Of a stretch of DNA of 64,000 nucleotides, positions 34,731 through 44,152 are shown one piece after another. The notes beneath the pieces were generated by a model. The model was not told where the DNA came from. It saw only the letters and a program-made list of their open reading frames with translations, and did no database searches. How positions within the stretch are numbered: the first letter of the stretch is position 1; each line of letters starts with the position of its first letter. Position numbers and translations under genes: made by a program. Source of the DNA: Flavobacterium agricola (lineage in GTDB: Bacteria > Bacteroidota > Bacteroidia > Flavobacteriales > Flavobacteriaceae); NCBI RefSeq assembly GCF_025919725.1, contig NZ_CP081495.1, forward strand, positions 496,001 through 560,000, written 5' to 3'.

Positions 34731-36034
34731 GCTCTAAGTACTCTATAGCCTGCTAAATCTTTTTCGGTATTAGGTTTCCAATTTAGTTTTACATAACCTA
34801 AACTGTCTATTTGTCCTGTTAAAGCTAATGGTTTTGATGGAGGAATAGTGTCTATAGGTTGTACTAAGGTACTTTGTGAAAAAAGTTTATTATTTTGTTG
34901 GTCTACTACAGCAACTTTGAAATAATTAGAGGCACTTAATCCTTTATAATGAAATTTTCTGTCAGATTTATTTATATGATGAGCTACGGGTTCGTAGTCT
35001 GATAAGTCTTTTTGGGCATAATGCAATTCAAAAGCATTAATATTTTTTTCTTCTTCCACAGGGAATTCCCATTCTAAAACCACTTCGTTAGAGTTTAGAA
35101 TGGAGTAATCTATAATTCTTGGCGCAACTACTACTGATGCGACTCCTTGGGTTTGTATAATGTCAGAATACGGGCCTTTTTCTCCAAATGAGTTTATACC
35201 ATATATTCTATAAAAATAGTTTTGATTATTTGCATCTATTTTATTTCCATAAAACATTTGCTTGTTATTTTGTAAATCGGAAGTGTTAATACTTACAATA
35301 TTAGTTTGTGAAATAGGAATAAAGTCTTTGCCTTCATCCGAACGTTCTATCATATAAGCGCTATACACATTGTTTAAACGCTCAATACCCCAAGACAACA
35401 TAATTTGTTTGTCATCTGGTATCGCTGTAAAGTCTGTTATTTTGGGTAATTCTTCATGATCTGATAATCCAAGCATGTAAGCTCCTGTATTAATATTTGG
35501 AAGATCTATAGCTTCGACCTGATATACATATACTTCATTAAGTTTCACTTCTTCATCTATAAAACCCCAACCTGCTTTCATAGCAGCTTCAAATGATAAA
35601 TCGGCTGCAAATAAAGCAAATGAAAAACGTTGATTTAACTCATCTGATATGCTAACAATTTTTGTTAGGGTATCTTCATTTTCTTGACCTACTTCGAATG
35701 AGTCTCCGTATAAAGCTTGGGCTACAATGGCTGCATAATTATCCTTTTGTATGAATTCGACCCATTGTTCTAAAGGCTCTGCTTTTAAAATAGTTAGTTC
35801 TTCTTTTACAGGATTTGCAAGTAAAACACCATCTTTTTTGATGAGCATTTTGTTTAGTTTAAAACCAGTAGTATTTGCTTTTTGCCAATCAATAGGATTA
35901 TTAACAGCCCATCGTAACATTATTTTGTCTTGCTGAGCACGTGCATTGACCTGAATCGCGCCATGTTGAGCACTTGATAGCGAACAAAAAAATAGTGTAA
36001 GAAATAAAACTATAAAAACAGTTTTTTGATGCAT
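34731..36034 (-). pseudogene. FN3-domain surface protein, 5' half (split by IS copy 2)
   Basis: Signal peptide (to ..SLSSAQ), then the N-terminal pattern IMLRWAVNNPIDWQKAN that recurs in Bacteroidota FN3 surface proteins, followed by FN3-like domains at about 190-290, 300-395 and 400-435 (IPPSKPLALTG, LNWKPNTEKDLAGYRVLRA). Here the IS interrupts; VCCQKN-stop is IS sequence. Intact, the protein would be about 690 residues and would head the leftward toxin/adhesin operon. Confidence 0.85.
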
Positions 36035-36069
36035 ATTGAAGAGTTATCTTAAGTAGTATAATAATAAAG

Positions 36070-36095
36070 ATGACGCCATATTCATATGGCGTCAT
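36070..36095 (-). terminator. Intrinsic terminator, leftward
   Basis: Perfect 12-bp stem ATGACGCCATAT / ATATGGCGTCAT with a two-base spacer, followed on the minus strand by CTTTATTATT. It separates the lipocalin-like remnant from the FN3 gene. Confidence 0.7.
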
Positions 36096-36106
36096 TGTTA
36101 TGTTAA

Positions 36107-36366
36107 TTATTTCTTTTTAAAGAAAAATTTTAATTGCGTTACATTTAATTCAAATTCACCAGCTTCCCATCTTTTTAGCGGTCTAGTTAATTCTGCAACA
36201 TCACCATTTATTTTAAGATCAAAAATAGTGTTATCTGGATCTTCTCCAGAAGGAAATATCAAAAGTTGATCATTTTCAATTTTCCACGTAAAGCTATCTT
36301 TGTTTTCTTCACAGTTGTTTTGATTGTCATAATAAACAATAAGACCGTTTCCATCCGGAAAATATT
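36107..36366 (-). pseudogene. Lipocalin-like protein, 5' end lost to IS copy 3
   Basis: The C-terminal 86 residues show a short-strand pattern with WKIENDQLLIFPSGEDP and FDLKINGDVAELTRP, as in lipocalin-like domains of Bacteroidota lipoproteins. Its N-terminus, including any signal peptide, is replaced by IS sequence. Confidence 0.6.
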
Positions 36367-36415
36367 TGTAAATCGTCAGCAAAAAGTGGACACATAAAAT
36401 AGAAAAGTTAAGATA

Positions 36416-36799
36416 GTGTTTAAACGAAAAACATTACTTTTAATTATGGCTACATCTAAAAAGAAAACTCCAGAAAAGTTTGTAAAAGATATTCGCAACA
36501 ACACGCGTCGAATCTTTACAGCAGAACAAAAGATTTTAATCGTTATGGAAGCCTTGCGAGCCGAAATCTCTGTATCAGAGTTATGTCGAAAGTATAGCAT
36601 CTCTCAATCTCAATTCTATAAATGGAATAAAGAGTTTTTAGAAGCAGGTAAAAAAAGGTTATCTGGCGATATTACACGTGAAGCAACTAGTGATGAAGTT
36701 TCTGATTTGCGTAAAGAAAACCTGCGTTTAAAAGAAATTATAGCTGACTTAGTGGTTCGTTATGATATTGTAAAAAAAACCTCGGATTCGTTGGATTAA
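36416..36799 (+). CDS. IS3-family OrfA, copy 3
   Basis: Identical protein to the other OrfA copies, with the same A8 slippery run before its stop. Confidence 0.9.
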   Translation: MFKRKTLLLIMATSKKKTPEKFVKDIRNNTRRIFTAEQKILIVMEALRAEISVSELCRKYSISQSQFYKWNKEFLEAGKKRLSGDITREATSDEVSDLRKENLRLKEIIADLVVRYDIVKKTSDSLD

Positions 36800-36819
36800 A
36801 AAATAAATTCGGGAGATAC

Positions 36820-37803
36820 ATGCGATTAACAGCTAGTGAAAAATATGAAATAATCCAAATAGTTACTCGCTCAGAAATTGGCGTAAAGCGGACCCTACAA
36901 GAGTTTGGTATTGCCAGAAGTACCTTTTACAAATGTTATGCGAGTTACCTGGAAAATGGATTTAAAGGACTTGAACCCAAGCATCAGACCGTATATCGAA
37001 AATGGAACAGTATTCCTGAATCACAAAAAGATGTACTAGTTGAGCTAGCCTTGGATTATCCAGAGTTATCCGCTAGAGAATTAGCTTTTAAAATGACCGA
37101 TGAGTTGGGCGTCTACATTTCAGAATCGAGTGTTTATCGCATTTTAAGACAAAGAGATTTGTTACCAGCCCCTAGTCATATTTTAATTGAAGCCGCGAAT
37201 GAGTTTAAAGATAAAACTAATTTTGTTCATCAAATGTGGCAGACTGACTTTACTTATTTTAAGATAATTGGTTGGGGATGGTATTATTTAAGTACAATTT
37301 TAGACGATTACAGCCGCTATATCATTCATTGGGAGTTATGCAGCTCAATGAAGGCTGAAGATGTAAAAAGAACCGTCAAAACGGCTATTGAAAAGGCAAA
37401 GTTAAAAACCAAACAAAAGCCTAAGTTGCTTTCTGACAATGGACCGTGCTACGTATCAAATGAACTGAGTGATTACTTAAAAAACACGCAGAAAATGAAA
37501 CATATTCGAGGTAAACCACTACACCCACAAACGCAGGGAAAGATTGAAAGATACCACAGAACAATGAAAAACGTTATGAAATTAGATCATTATTACCATC
37601 CTGAAGAATTAATACAAGCATTAGAAAAGTTCGTAGAAAATTATAACAACAGTAGGTATCATGAGGCTATAAATAATTTAACACCTGCAGATGTGTACTT
37701 TGGTAGATCAGACCAAATTTTAAAACAAAGAGAAATAATTAAAAATCAAACTTTTGCAAAAAGAAAACAACTGTATTTTAAAGAAAAAATAATACATTTA
37801 TAA
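36820..37803 (+). CDS. IS3-family transposase OrfB, copy 3
   Basis: Differs from copies 1 and 2 by one visible residue (TFYKC instead of TFYKW, G to T at 36936) in the helix-turn-helix region; the DDE residues are intact. The near identity of all three copies means recent spread. Confidence 0.92.
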   Translation: MRLTASEKYEIIQIVTRSEIGVKRTLQEFGIARSTFYKCYASYLENGFKGLEPKHQTVYRKWNSIPESQKDVLVELALDYPELSARELAFKMTDELGVYISESSVYRILRQRDLLPAPSHILIEAANEFKDKTNFVHQMWQTDFTYFKIIGWGWYYLSTILDDYSRYIIHWELCSSMKAEDVKRTVKTAIEKAKLKTKQKPKLLSDNGPCYVSNELSDYLKNTQKMKHIRGKPLHPQTQGKIERYHRTMKNVMKLDHYYHPEELIQALEKFVENYNNSRYHEAINNLTPADVYFGRSDQILKQREIIKNQTFAKRKQLYFKEKIIHL

Positions 37804-37966
37804 AACAAAAACGCTCTCTTAATTTTTTTAAACAAAGTGTCTCAATTCTTTTGACAACATACATGATTATTAAGTCAAATGCTTTTTTATTTAAAATAAC
37901 TGTAGATATGCTAGTTTAATTCTTGTCTTTTAAATCTACAATTCAAACGAATTCTGATATATCATA

Positions 37967-38257
37967 TCACACTTTTTTTCTTAATGCATATTTTAACGCA
38001 TTTTCTTGAATCTGATCATTTGATAAGGATTTGTTTTTAGTAAGCCAGTCATCAATTTCTGATTTTTGAAAAAACAATTGTTTCCCATTTGGTTTAGAAT
38101 ATGGGATCTTATTGTAATGAACTAGTTGATAAATAGATGATTTTTTAAACCCAGTATATTTTTCCAGGTCTGCTACTGATAAAATCTGTTTCTTGTTATT
38201 TAGAATTAGTTCCTCTAAATAATCAAGTTTTTCGAGTATTAATTTAGCGTTTTCCAT
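37967..38257 (-). CDS. Excisionase-like helix-turn-helix protein (96 aa)
   Basis: An HTH_17 (MerR/excisionase type) domain: ILSVADLEKYTGFKKSSIYQLVHYNKIPY, then KQLFFQKSEIDDWL. Such small proteins bind arm sites and steer integrase direction or control transfer genes. It lies 107 bp downstream of the frameshifted integrase on the same strand, as in Bacteroidota integrative elements. Confidence 0.8.
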   Translation of the reverse strand: MENAKLILEKLDYLEELILNNKKQILSVADLEKYTGFKKSSIYQLVHYNKIPYSKPNGKQLFFQKSEIDDWLTKNKSLSNDQIQENALKYALRKKV

Positions 38258-38364
38258 AGTACTTTTTTTTAAGTTTTAGGTAAAGTATATGAAATCAAAC
38301 TGTACTACAAAAAAATGTTTCTTTTGGAATTGTTTGGCATAAATTAGGTACGTAAAATAGTGAT

Positions 38365-39500
38365 TTACATGTTAAAGTTTAGTTCAGGAATGAGCTCAGA
38401 AGCGGCTTTCATTTTACTGTCAATAATTTTGGTATAAATTTGAGTAGTTCTTATTTCTCTGTGACCTAAACGTTTAGATACAGTATATATGTCAGCTCCA
38501 TTTTCAAGAAGCAAAACAGCATTAGTATGTCTAGCACTGTGAAAGGTTATGTGTTTTAAAATCCCAGCTCTATTACACCATCTTACTATTTCATTATTGT
38601 AAATGGCAGAATATTTTAGATTTGTAAATACTCGTTGATTAGGCATTTGCCTTTCTCCTAAAATATCTCTAGCTTGCTTTGATATATATAGGTATTCAAC
38701 ATTGTGTCAGTCTTCTCCTGCCTGTATACGATTCTAAAAACATCATCTTCATCACGTACTTCAGACCAAACCATTGTACTGATATCACTCCATCTGAGCC
38801 CTGTTAAACAAGAAAAGAGGAAAGCTCGTTTTAATACATCATACTTGCAGAAAGTTTTTGCAAGGTTTTGAACTTCATTAAAAGTTAAATATTCTCTTTG
38901 GCTTTCGGCTTGTTTAAATCCTTTAACTTTTTGCGCGTAGTTTATAGTCAGGTAACCTTCTTCGAAAGCTAGACGTAAAGCAGCTCTAAATTTATTGTGA
39001 TATGCATATTTTGAATTAAGTGATAAAGGAAGTTTACTTTTTGTGAGCGCTTTATTATCGAAGTATTCTTTAACTTGTTTTAAAAAATAATCATCTACTT
39101 CGTCAAAGGTCAAGTTAGGAGATATACATTTTTGTAGGTGTAATAGACTTGCTGCCCAATTACCATAGTTTCTAGATGATTCATATTTCTCTTCTGTCTT
39201 TTCATGAAAAAAATCTAAAAAACATCTTTGTCCTTTGTTCTTATTTTTAAAACCATATTTCCCTCTTAAAACTTCACTTTGTCTTATAGCAAGGATATTT
39301 TCAGCTAACTGTAAGTTATCTTTGTTTTCTTTACGTTCTTTAGCATTTGAAGGGTTTCCATGTAAAAAGAGCTTAAGATTTTCAAACTCTCTAATATACT
39401 TTCTTTTACCTGTTGAACTAATTTCAGTCCCTTTAGAATATTCTATAATAAGACTAATTTTTCCACTTTTGAGTTTTCGTTGTTTTAATGTAATTCTCAT
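38365..39500 (-). pseudogene. int: Tyrosine integrase of an integrative element, frameshifted
   Basis: N-terminal part (39500 to about 38700) has the SAM-like core-binding domain and catalytic Arg region SCLTGLRWSDI; the C-terminal part has HSARHTNAVLLLENGADIYTVSKRLGHREIRTTQIYTKI with HxxR, GH and catalytic Tyr. The frames join if one base is added at about 38697-38703 (minus ATGTTGAA; one extra G gives EKTDTM-VEYLYISKQARDILGERQMP). Hence one gene with a -1 indel, or a sequencing error. It belongs to the Bacteroidota conjugative/integrative element type and lies just downstream of mnmE. Confidence 0.85.
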
Positions 39501-39534
39501 AATATCCTATATTTTGTGGTTATACCAATTTTCA

Positions 39535-39577
39535 CAACACTTTCACAACACTTTTTAAAAGTGTTGTGAAAGTGTTG
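39535..39577. repeat. Perfect 21-bp inverted repeat upstream of integrase
   Basis: Left arm CAACACTTTCACAACACTTTT, one T, then its exact reverse complement; each arm also holds two tandem CAACACTTT units. Placed 35 bp upstream of the integrase start, it may be an integrase arm-binding or autoregulatory site, or the end of the element next to mnmE. Confidence 0.75.
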
Positions 39578-39678
39578 CAACTAATATAGATAATTATGAC
39601 ATTAATGAAAAGAAAATAAAAGTTAAAGTATTGATTTTGAGTGTATTTAAAGAAACTAATTAGGATAAAAAAGACATG

Positions 39679-41065
39679 CTATTTGCCGATACAAAAATTA
39701 GCAAAAATGTTACCTAATAATTCGTCATTGGTAACTTGCCCGGTAATTTCACCAAAATAGTACAACGCTTGTCTAATATCAATAGCCATTAAATCGGCAC
39801 TAATATTCGCATCCAATCCGTAATGTACTTTTTCAATTTCCTCTAAAGCTTTTAAAAGCGAATCATAATGGCGTGTGTTGGTAACAATTGTTTCGTTATT
39901 GCGTAAAGCACCGGTGTTAACTAAATTAAGTAAAGTGCTTTTTAGTGTGTCAATGCCCAATTTGTTTTTAGCCGAAATAAAAATGCAATCATTAATTTCT
40001 TGCTCAATAGCTGTTAATTGTTGCTCATTTAATAAATCCATTTTATTAAAAACAGTAATTAAACGCTTTAAGGGATATTGATTTTTAATTTGCGCAATTT
40101 CATTTTTCACCAATTCTAAACCGCTATTTGCAAGTTTAGCGCTATCTACTAAGTAAAAAACAACCTGAGCAGCTTCAATTTTTTCAAAAGTTTTCTGAAT
40201 ACCAATATGCTCCACCACATCTTTGGTTTCACGAATACCTGCCGTATCAATAAAACGGAAACCAATGCCATCAATCACCAATTCGTCTTCAATCGTGTCT
40301 CGCGTTGTGCCAGCAATGTCCGAAACAATAGCGCGTTCTTCATTTAAAAGAGCATTTAATAAGGTAGATTTCCCAACGTTTGGTTCGCCCACAATAGCAA
40401 CCGGAATGCCGTTTTTAATCACATTTCCAACCGCGAACGAGTCAATTAAACGACGTAAAACAAACTGAATACGATTAATCAATTCTCTAAACGCAGTTCG
40501 ATCTGCAAACTCAACATCTTCTTCACTAAAATCAAGTTCCAGTTCAATTAGCGAAGCAAAGTTTAAAAGTTCTTCGCGCAATTTGGCAATTTCGTTGCTA
40601 AATCCGCCACGCATTTGTTGCATGGCAATTTGATGCGCAGCTTCGTTATCGCTGGCAATTAAATCGGCAACTGCTTCGGCTTGTGACAAATCCATTTTAC
40701 CGTTTAAAAACGAACGCATGGTAAATTCGCGCGGTAGCCATTCGGCAACCTTTGCGAAGTAAAAGCTGAATAATTTGTTGTTGAATAAAGGTTGAACCGT
40801 GGCATGAAATTTCTACCGTTGGTTCACCGGTGTATGAATTAGATCCTTTAAACAGAGATACCAAAACCTGATCTAACACGCGCGGTCCATCAACAATATG
40901 GCCCAAATGCAACGTGTGCGATTTTTGCTTGGTTAAATTCTTGCCTTTAATGGATTCAAAAATAGAATTTACAATTTCTATTGCATCATTTCCAGAAACG
41001 CGAATCACGGCAATTGCACCAGCGCCAGCCGCTGTAGCCAAAGCAACAATGGTATCTTTATTCAT
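39679..41065 (-). pseudogene. mnmE: tRNA modification GTPase MnmE, frameshifted
   Basis: N-terminal folate-binding domain (DTIVALATAAGAGAIAVIRVSG), helical domain, G domain (GEPNVGKST, GTTRD, DTAG, NKMD) and the C-terminal FCIGK with its functional cysteine are all present. MnmE with MnmG modifies U34 of tRNAs. The frame breaks at about 40727-40733: KGCRMATAR is followed by IYH instead of EFTMRSF. Restoring one CG (expected ACCGCGCGCGAA, found ACCGCGCGAA) joins the halves perfectly. Either a true mutation or an error. Its 3' end is a known attachment site for islands such as SGI1. Confidence 0.9.
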
Positions 41066-41143
41066 AACAGGTAATCTAAATTTTTTACAAAGTTACGTAA
41101 ACCCATTCAAACTCTAAAACACAAAGTTTTGGGTATAACAAAT

Positions 41144-41176
41144 AAAAAAGCGAGCTTATTTTTTGCTCGCTTTTTT
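41144..41176. terminator. Bidirectional terminator
   Basis: AAAAAAGCGAGC and GCTCGCTTTTTT form a 12-bp stem overlapping the 3' end of the leftward NUDIX gene; usable on both strands. Confidence 0.8.
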
Positions 41177-41779
41177 CAATAATTTTTTAGCATTCATTTG
41201 TAATAATAGGCGAATGTTAGCGTACGAATTTTCGGCCGTTTGAGAAACCTTTTCAATCGGAATCCATTGTACATCTTCAATATCTTCTTCCGTTTGCGGA
41301 ATCAACTCGCCGCTAAATCCAGAATCCATTTTATACCAAACGGTTTGTTTTAATTTAAAAACACCATTGCGTTTAAAAACGTGATATGTTTTACCAATTT
41401 TATAATCAATGCTCAGTTGGTTTACACCAGTTTCTTCCTCAACTTCACGCAAAGCAGCATCTTTTTTATTTTCCTTTTTTTCTATATGTCCTTTTGGTAA
41501 ATCCCATTTTCCTTGACGTTTAATAAACAAAACATCACCCGCTTTGTTGTAAACTAAACCGCCAGCAGCTTTTACTACCGGAATTTTAGATTTAAAAAGT
41601 TTTAAAAGTACTTTTTCATTTGGATGATATAGCACCGGATTTTTAATTTTGTTCTGAAATATTTTAATGAATAATTGATCTAAATCGATGCTTTCTAATA
41701 AAAATATTTCAAAATCTGTTTCTTTTACTACTTTATTAGTTAATAAAAGAGGCTTATCATTTATAAAAACTTTATACAT
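41156..41779 (-). CDS. NUDIX hydrolase (207 aa)
   Basis: An N-terminal domain of about 65 residues precedes a NUDIX domain with the box GHIEKKENKKDAALREVEEETG. It probably hydrolyses a nucleoside-diphosphate derivative in the cytosol; substrate unknown. I take the ATG at 41779 (MYKVFINDK) over the upstream codon, since that matches the usual family start and avoids overlapping the divergent pyrE. Confidence 0.82.
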   Translation of the reverse strand: MYKVFINDKPLLLTNKVVKETDFEIFLLESIDLDQLFIKIFQNKIKNPVLYHPNEKVLLKLFKSKIPVVKAAGGLVYNKAGDVLFIKRQGKWDLPKGHIEKKENKKDAALREVEEETGVNQLSIDYKIGKTYHVFKRNGVFKLKQTVWYKMDSGFSGELIPQTEEDIEDVQWIPIEKVSQTAENSYANIRLLLQMNAKKLLKKASKK

Positions 41780-41782
41780 TTG
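41775..41782 (+). promoter_or_regulatory. -7 element very close to pyrE start
   Basis: TACATTTG matches TAnnTTTG and ends 4 bp before the pyrE ATG, so the pyrE transcript could be leaderless or nearly so. Confidence 0.5.
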
Positions 41783-41786
41783 TAGT

Positions 41787-42428
41787 ATGATTTTTAACGA
41801 CAACACAGCACAGAAAACAGCCGAATTGCTTTTACAAATAAACGCAATTAAACTGAAACCTAAAAATCCTTTTACATGGGCTTCAGGTTGGCAATCTCCA
41901 ATTTATTGCGACAATCGTATAACGCTTTCGTTTCCAGAAGTTCGCGATTTTTTAAGTAATGAATTTGCTACAAATATTGTAGAAAAATTTGGTAAGCCCG
42001 ATGTAATTGCGGGTGTTGCAACCGGTGCCATTGGTATTGGCATGCTTGTTGCTCAAAAACTTAATTTACCATTTGTTTATGTACGTCCCGAACCTAAAAA
42101 ACACGGACGACAAAATCAGATTGAAGGTTATTTACAAGCAGGACAAAGCGTTGTAGTGATCGAAGATTTAATTTCAACCGGTAAAAGTAGCTTACAAGCT
42201 GTTGCAGCTTTAAAAGACGAAGGTGCCATTGTTAAAGGCATGGCAGCAATTTTTACTTACGGGTTCGATGTGGCAACAACCAACTTTAAAAATCACGAAG
42301 TAAACTTATTTACTTTAAGTAATTATCCAACGCTGTTAGAACAAGCAGTAAAAAGTGATTACATTTCTGTTGAAGATTTAAATACATTAAAAGAATGGTC
42401 TAAAGCTCCAGAAACTTGGGGCAAATAA
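41787..42428 (+). CDS. pyrE: Orotate phosphoribosyltransferase
   Basis: Starts MIFNDNTAQKTAELLLQINA and contains FTWASGWQSPIYCDNR, the catalytic-loop region VRPEPKKHGRQNQIEG and the PRPP-binding motif VVVIEDLISTGKSS. It converts orotate and PRPP to OMP in pyrimidine synthesis. An upstream in-frame codon at 41688 lies inside the divergent NUDIX gene and is not the start. The SRPBCC gene follows 28 bp later, probably in one operon. Confidence 0.95.
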   Translation: MIFNDNTAQKTAELLLQINAIKLKPKNPFTWASGWQSPIYCDNRITLSFPEVRDFLSNEFATNIVEKFGKPDVIAGVATGAIGIGMLVAQKLNLPFVYVRPEPKKHGRQNQIEGYLQAGQSVVVIEDLISTGKSSLQAVAALKDEGAIVKGMAAIFTYGFDVATTNFKNHEVNLFTLSNYPTLLEQAVKSDYISVEDLNTLKEWSKAPETWGK

Positions 42429-42456
42429 TATAAATAATCATTAAAATTTATTTACA

Positions 42457-42849
42457 ATGAATTTAGAAAGTCCAAAAGTTACCGTAGCAAAACCGGCAGC
42501 CTATATTTTCGAAAGTTTAACTAAAATTGAAAACTTTGAAAAACTAATGCCAGAAAACACTGCAAAGTTTGAAGTTTTAGACGACAAATGTTTTGTTTTT
42601 GGGTTGAAAGGTATGCCAGAAATAAAATTAGTATTAAAAGAAGCTACACCAAACTCACAAGTTATTTTAGGGGCTGCTTCAGACAAATTACCGTTTACAT
42701 TAACGGCTAATTTAAACGAATTAGCTGCAGAAAGCACTGAGGTTCAGTTGTTTTTTACGGGTGAATTTAATGCCATGATGGCCATGATGATTAAAGGACC
42801 AATTGGTAAGTTTATTGAAACTTTAGCAAACAACATGAATAAATTATAA
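42457..42849 (+). CDS. SRPBCC family protein (130 aa)
   Basis: Small START/SRPBCC-like fold: VTVAKPAAYIFESLTKIENFEKLMP at the N-terminus and a long C-terminal helix (MMIKGPIGKFIETLANNMNKL). These proteins bind small hydrophobic ligands. The gene commonly follows pyrE in flavobacteria, as far as I recall; ligand and role unknown. Confidence 0.78.
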   Translation: MNLESPKVTVAKPAAYIFESLTKIENFEKLMPENTAKFEVLDDKCFVFGLKGMPEIKLVLKEATPNSQVILGAASDKLPFTLTANLNELAAESTEVQLFFTGEFNAMMAMMIKGPIGKFIETLANNMNKL

Positions 42850-42874
42850 AAAAGAGGCTAACGCCTCTTTTTTT
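42848..42874 (+). terminator. Intrinsic terminator of pyrE-SRPBCC
   Basis: GAGGC-TAAC-GCCTC stem extended by A6/T7 tracts. Confidence 0.8.
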
Positions 42875-42929
42875 ATATAATAAAATCTTACAAATATTGT
42901 TTGCTATATTTGGTTTGATGTGTTGTAAG

Positions 42930-43665
42930 TTAATAAACCAATGTAACTTCTTTCAAGCTGCAATAACGCAAGGTTTTGTTTTCTAATTCTAAAACCAATA
43001 AGCCGTTTCGGGTAACTTGTTTTACAACAGCCTTAAATTGGTTTTGCGTACGTTCATCAACAAATAAACTTAAGGTGTTTATTCGGTATAAGTGCTCATG
43101 AAAATAGGCCCAAAAAGGTTCGGACCCGTTGTTTTTATATTGTGTAAAAGTTTCTGTAATTTCATGCAAAATTTCAGTTAAAAGTTTATCTTTAGCAACA
43201 GGTTTGCCTAAAATGTTATAAATTGAGCTGGCTTTGGGTAAAGCGTCAAAATCTTGTTGGTTTACGTTAATGCCAATGCCAACAACCGATTCTATTGCGC
43301 CGTTTGATTTGAAAATGTTTTCAATCAATAAGCCGACAATTTTTTTATCGGCTGACAAAATGTCGTTTGGCCATTTGACATGTAAGCGGGGGTAAATTAT
43401 AAGTTTTTAATACACGCAAAATGGCAGTTGTAAGTAAGCAGTTTAAATCAAAAATGGTTTCAAACGTTTCAATATAATTTTTTATAAAAATACTGAATGT
43501 TAGATTTTTACCTTCCTCAACCTTCCAAGTTGTGCCCATTTGTCCTCTGCCATCGGTTTGGTTTTCTGCTACAACGGTAGTAAAATTTTCTGCCTCATGT
43601 TTTTTAATATATTCTTTTAAAAAAGAATTAGTAGAACCTATGGCATTAAGTTTGATTATATACAT
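42930..43665 (-). pseudogene. birA: Biotin-protein ligase BirA, frameshifted
   Basis: The N-terminal half holds the catalytic GSTNSFLKEY and ENQTDGRGQMGTTW; the C-terminal half holds DKKIVGLLIE, VVGIGINVNQ and the small C-terminal domain. It attaches biotin to acyl carboxylases and has no DNA-binding domain. Frame breaks at a run of five C (plus-strand GGGGG 43388-43392): with four C the text reads LPRLHVKWPNDILSADKK as in the family; with five it runs into a stop. birA is usually essential, so a homopolymer sequencing error is likely. Confidence 0.88.
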
Positions 43666-43735
43666 AGATTGATGAGAATTATACTTTTTAAAGGTTTAAC
43701 TGCTACAAAGTGACAAAATTACTCACAAAAAATGA

Positions 43736-43743
43736 TAACTTTG
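43736..43743 (+). promoter_or_regulatory. Candidate -7 element for rsfS-ftsH
   Basis: TAACTTTG matches TAnnTTTG, 20 bp before the rsfS ATG. Confidence 0.5.
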
Positions 43744-43763
43744 CAAAAAAGAAATAAATTTAA

Positions 43764-44138
43764 ATGGCAAAAAAGGACAATATTAGTAAAGACGAATTAC
43801 TAGCATTAATTATTCAAGGCATTGAAAACGTTAAAGGAGAAGATATTACGATATTAGACTTACGTGAAATAGATAATACCGTTTGTGATTATTATGTGAT
43901 TTGTAACGGAAATTCAAACACGCAAGTAAGTGCAATTTCGGGTTCAGTACAACGCACCGTTTCTAAAGAATTGCATGACAAACCATGGCATGTTGAAGGA
44001 GAACAAAGTGCAGAATGGATTTTAATGGATTATGTACATGTGGTAGTTCACGTGTTCCAAAAACAAATCAGAGAATATTATAATATAGAAGATTTATGGG
44101 GGGATGCAAAATTCACCTATATTGAAAATAAAAATTAA
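43764..44138 (+). CDS. rsfS: Ribosomal silencing factor RsfS
   Basis: A 124-residue RsfS/Iojap protein: LLALIIQGIENVKGEDITILDLR, DYYVICNGNSNTQVSAI, KPWHVEGEQSAEWILMDYVHVVVHVF and a C-terminal YYNIEDLWGDA. It binds ribosomal protein L14 and prevents subunit joining during starvation. It is 14 bp from ftsH, a standard flavobacterial pair. Confidence 0.93.
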   Translation: MAKKDNISKDELLALIIQGIENVKGEDITILDLREIDNTVCDYYVICNGNSNTQVSAISGSVQRTVSKELHDKPWHVEGEQSAEWILMDYVHVVVHVFQKQIREYYNIEDLWGDAKFTYIENKN

Positions 44139-44152
44139 CCTATTAATTTATA

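Larger units (their letters stand above)
36367..37863 (+). mobile_element. IS3-family element, copy 3 (1497 bp)
   Basis: Same ends and length as copies 1 and 2. Flanks differ (AAAATATT left, TGATTATT right) with no target duplication, so this copy also marks a deletion or exchange. Confidence 0.92.
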
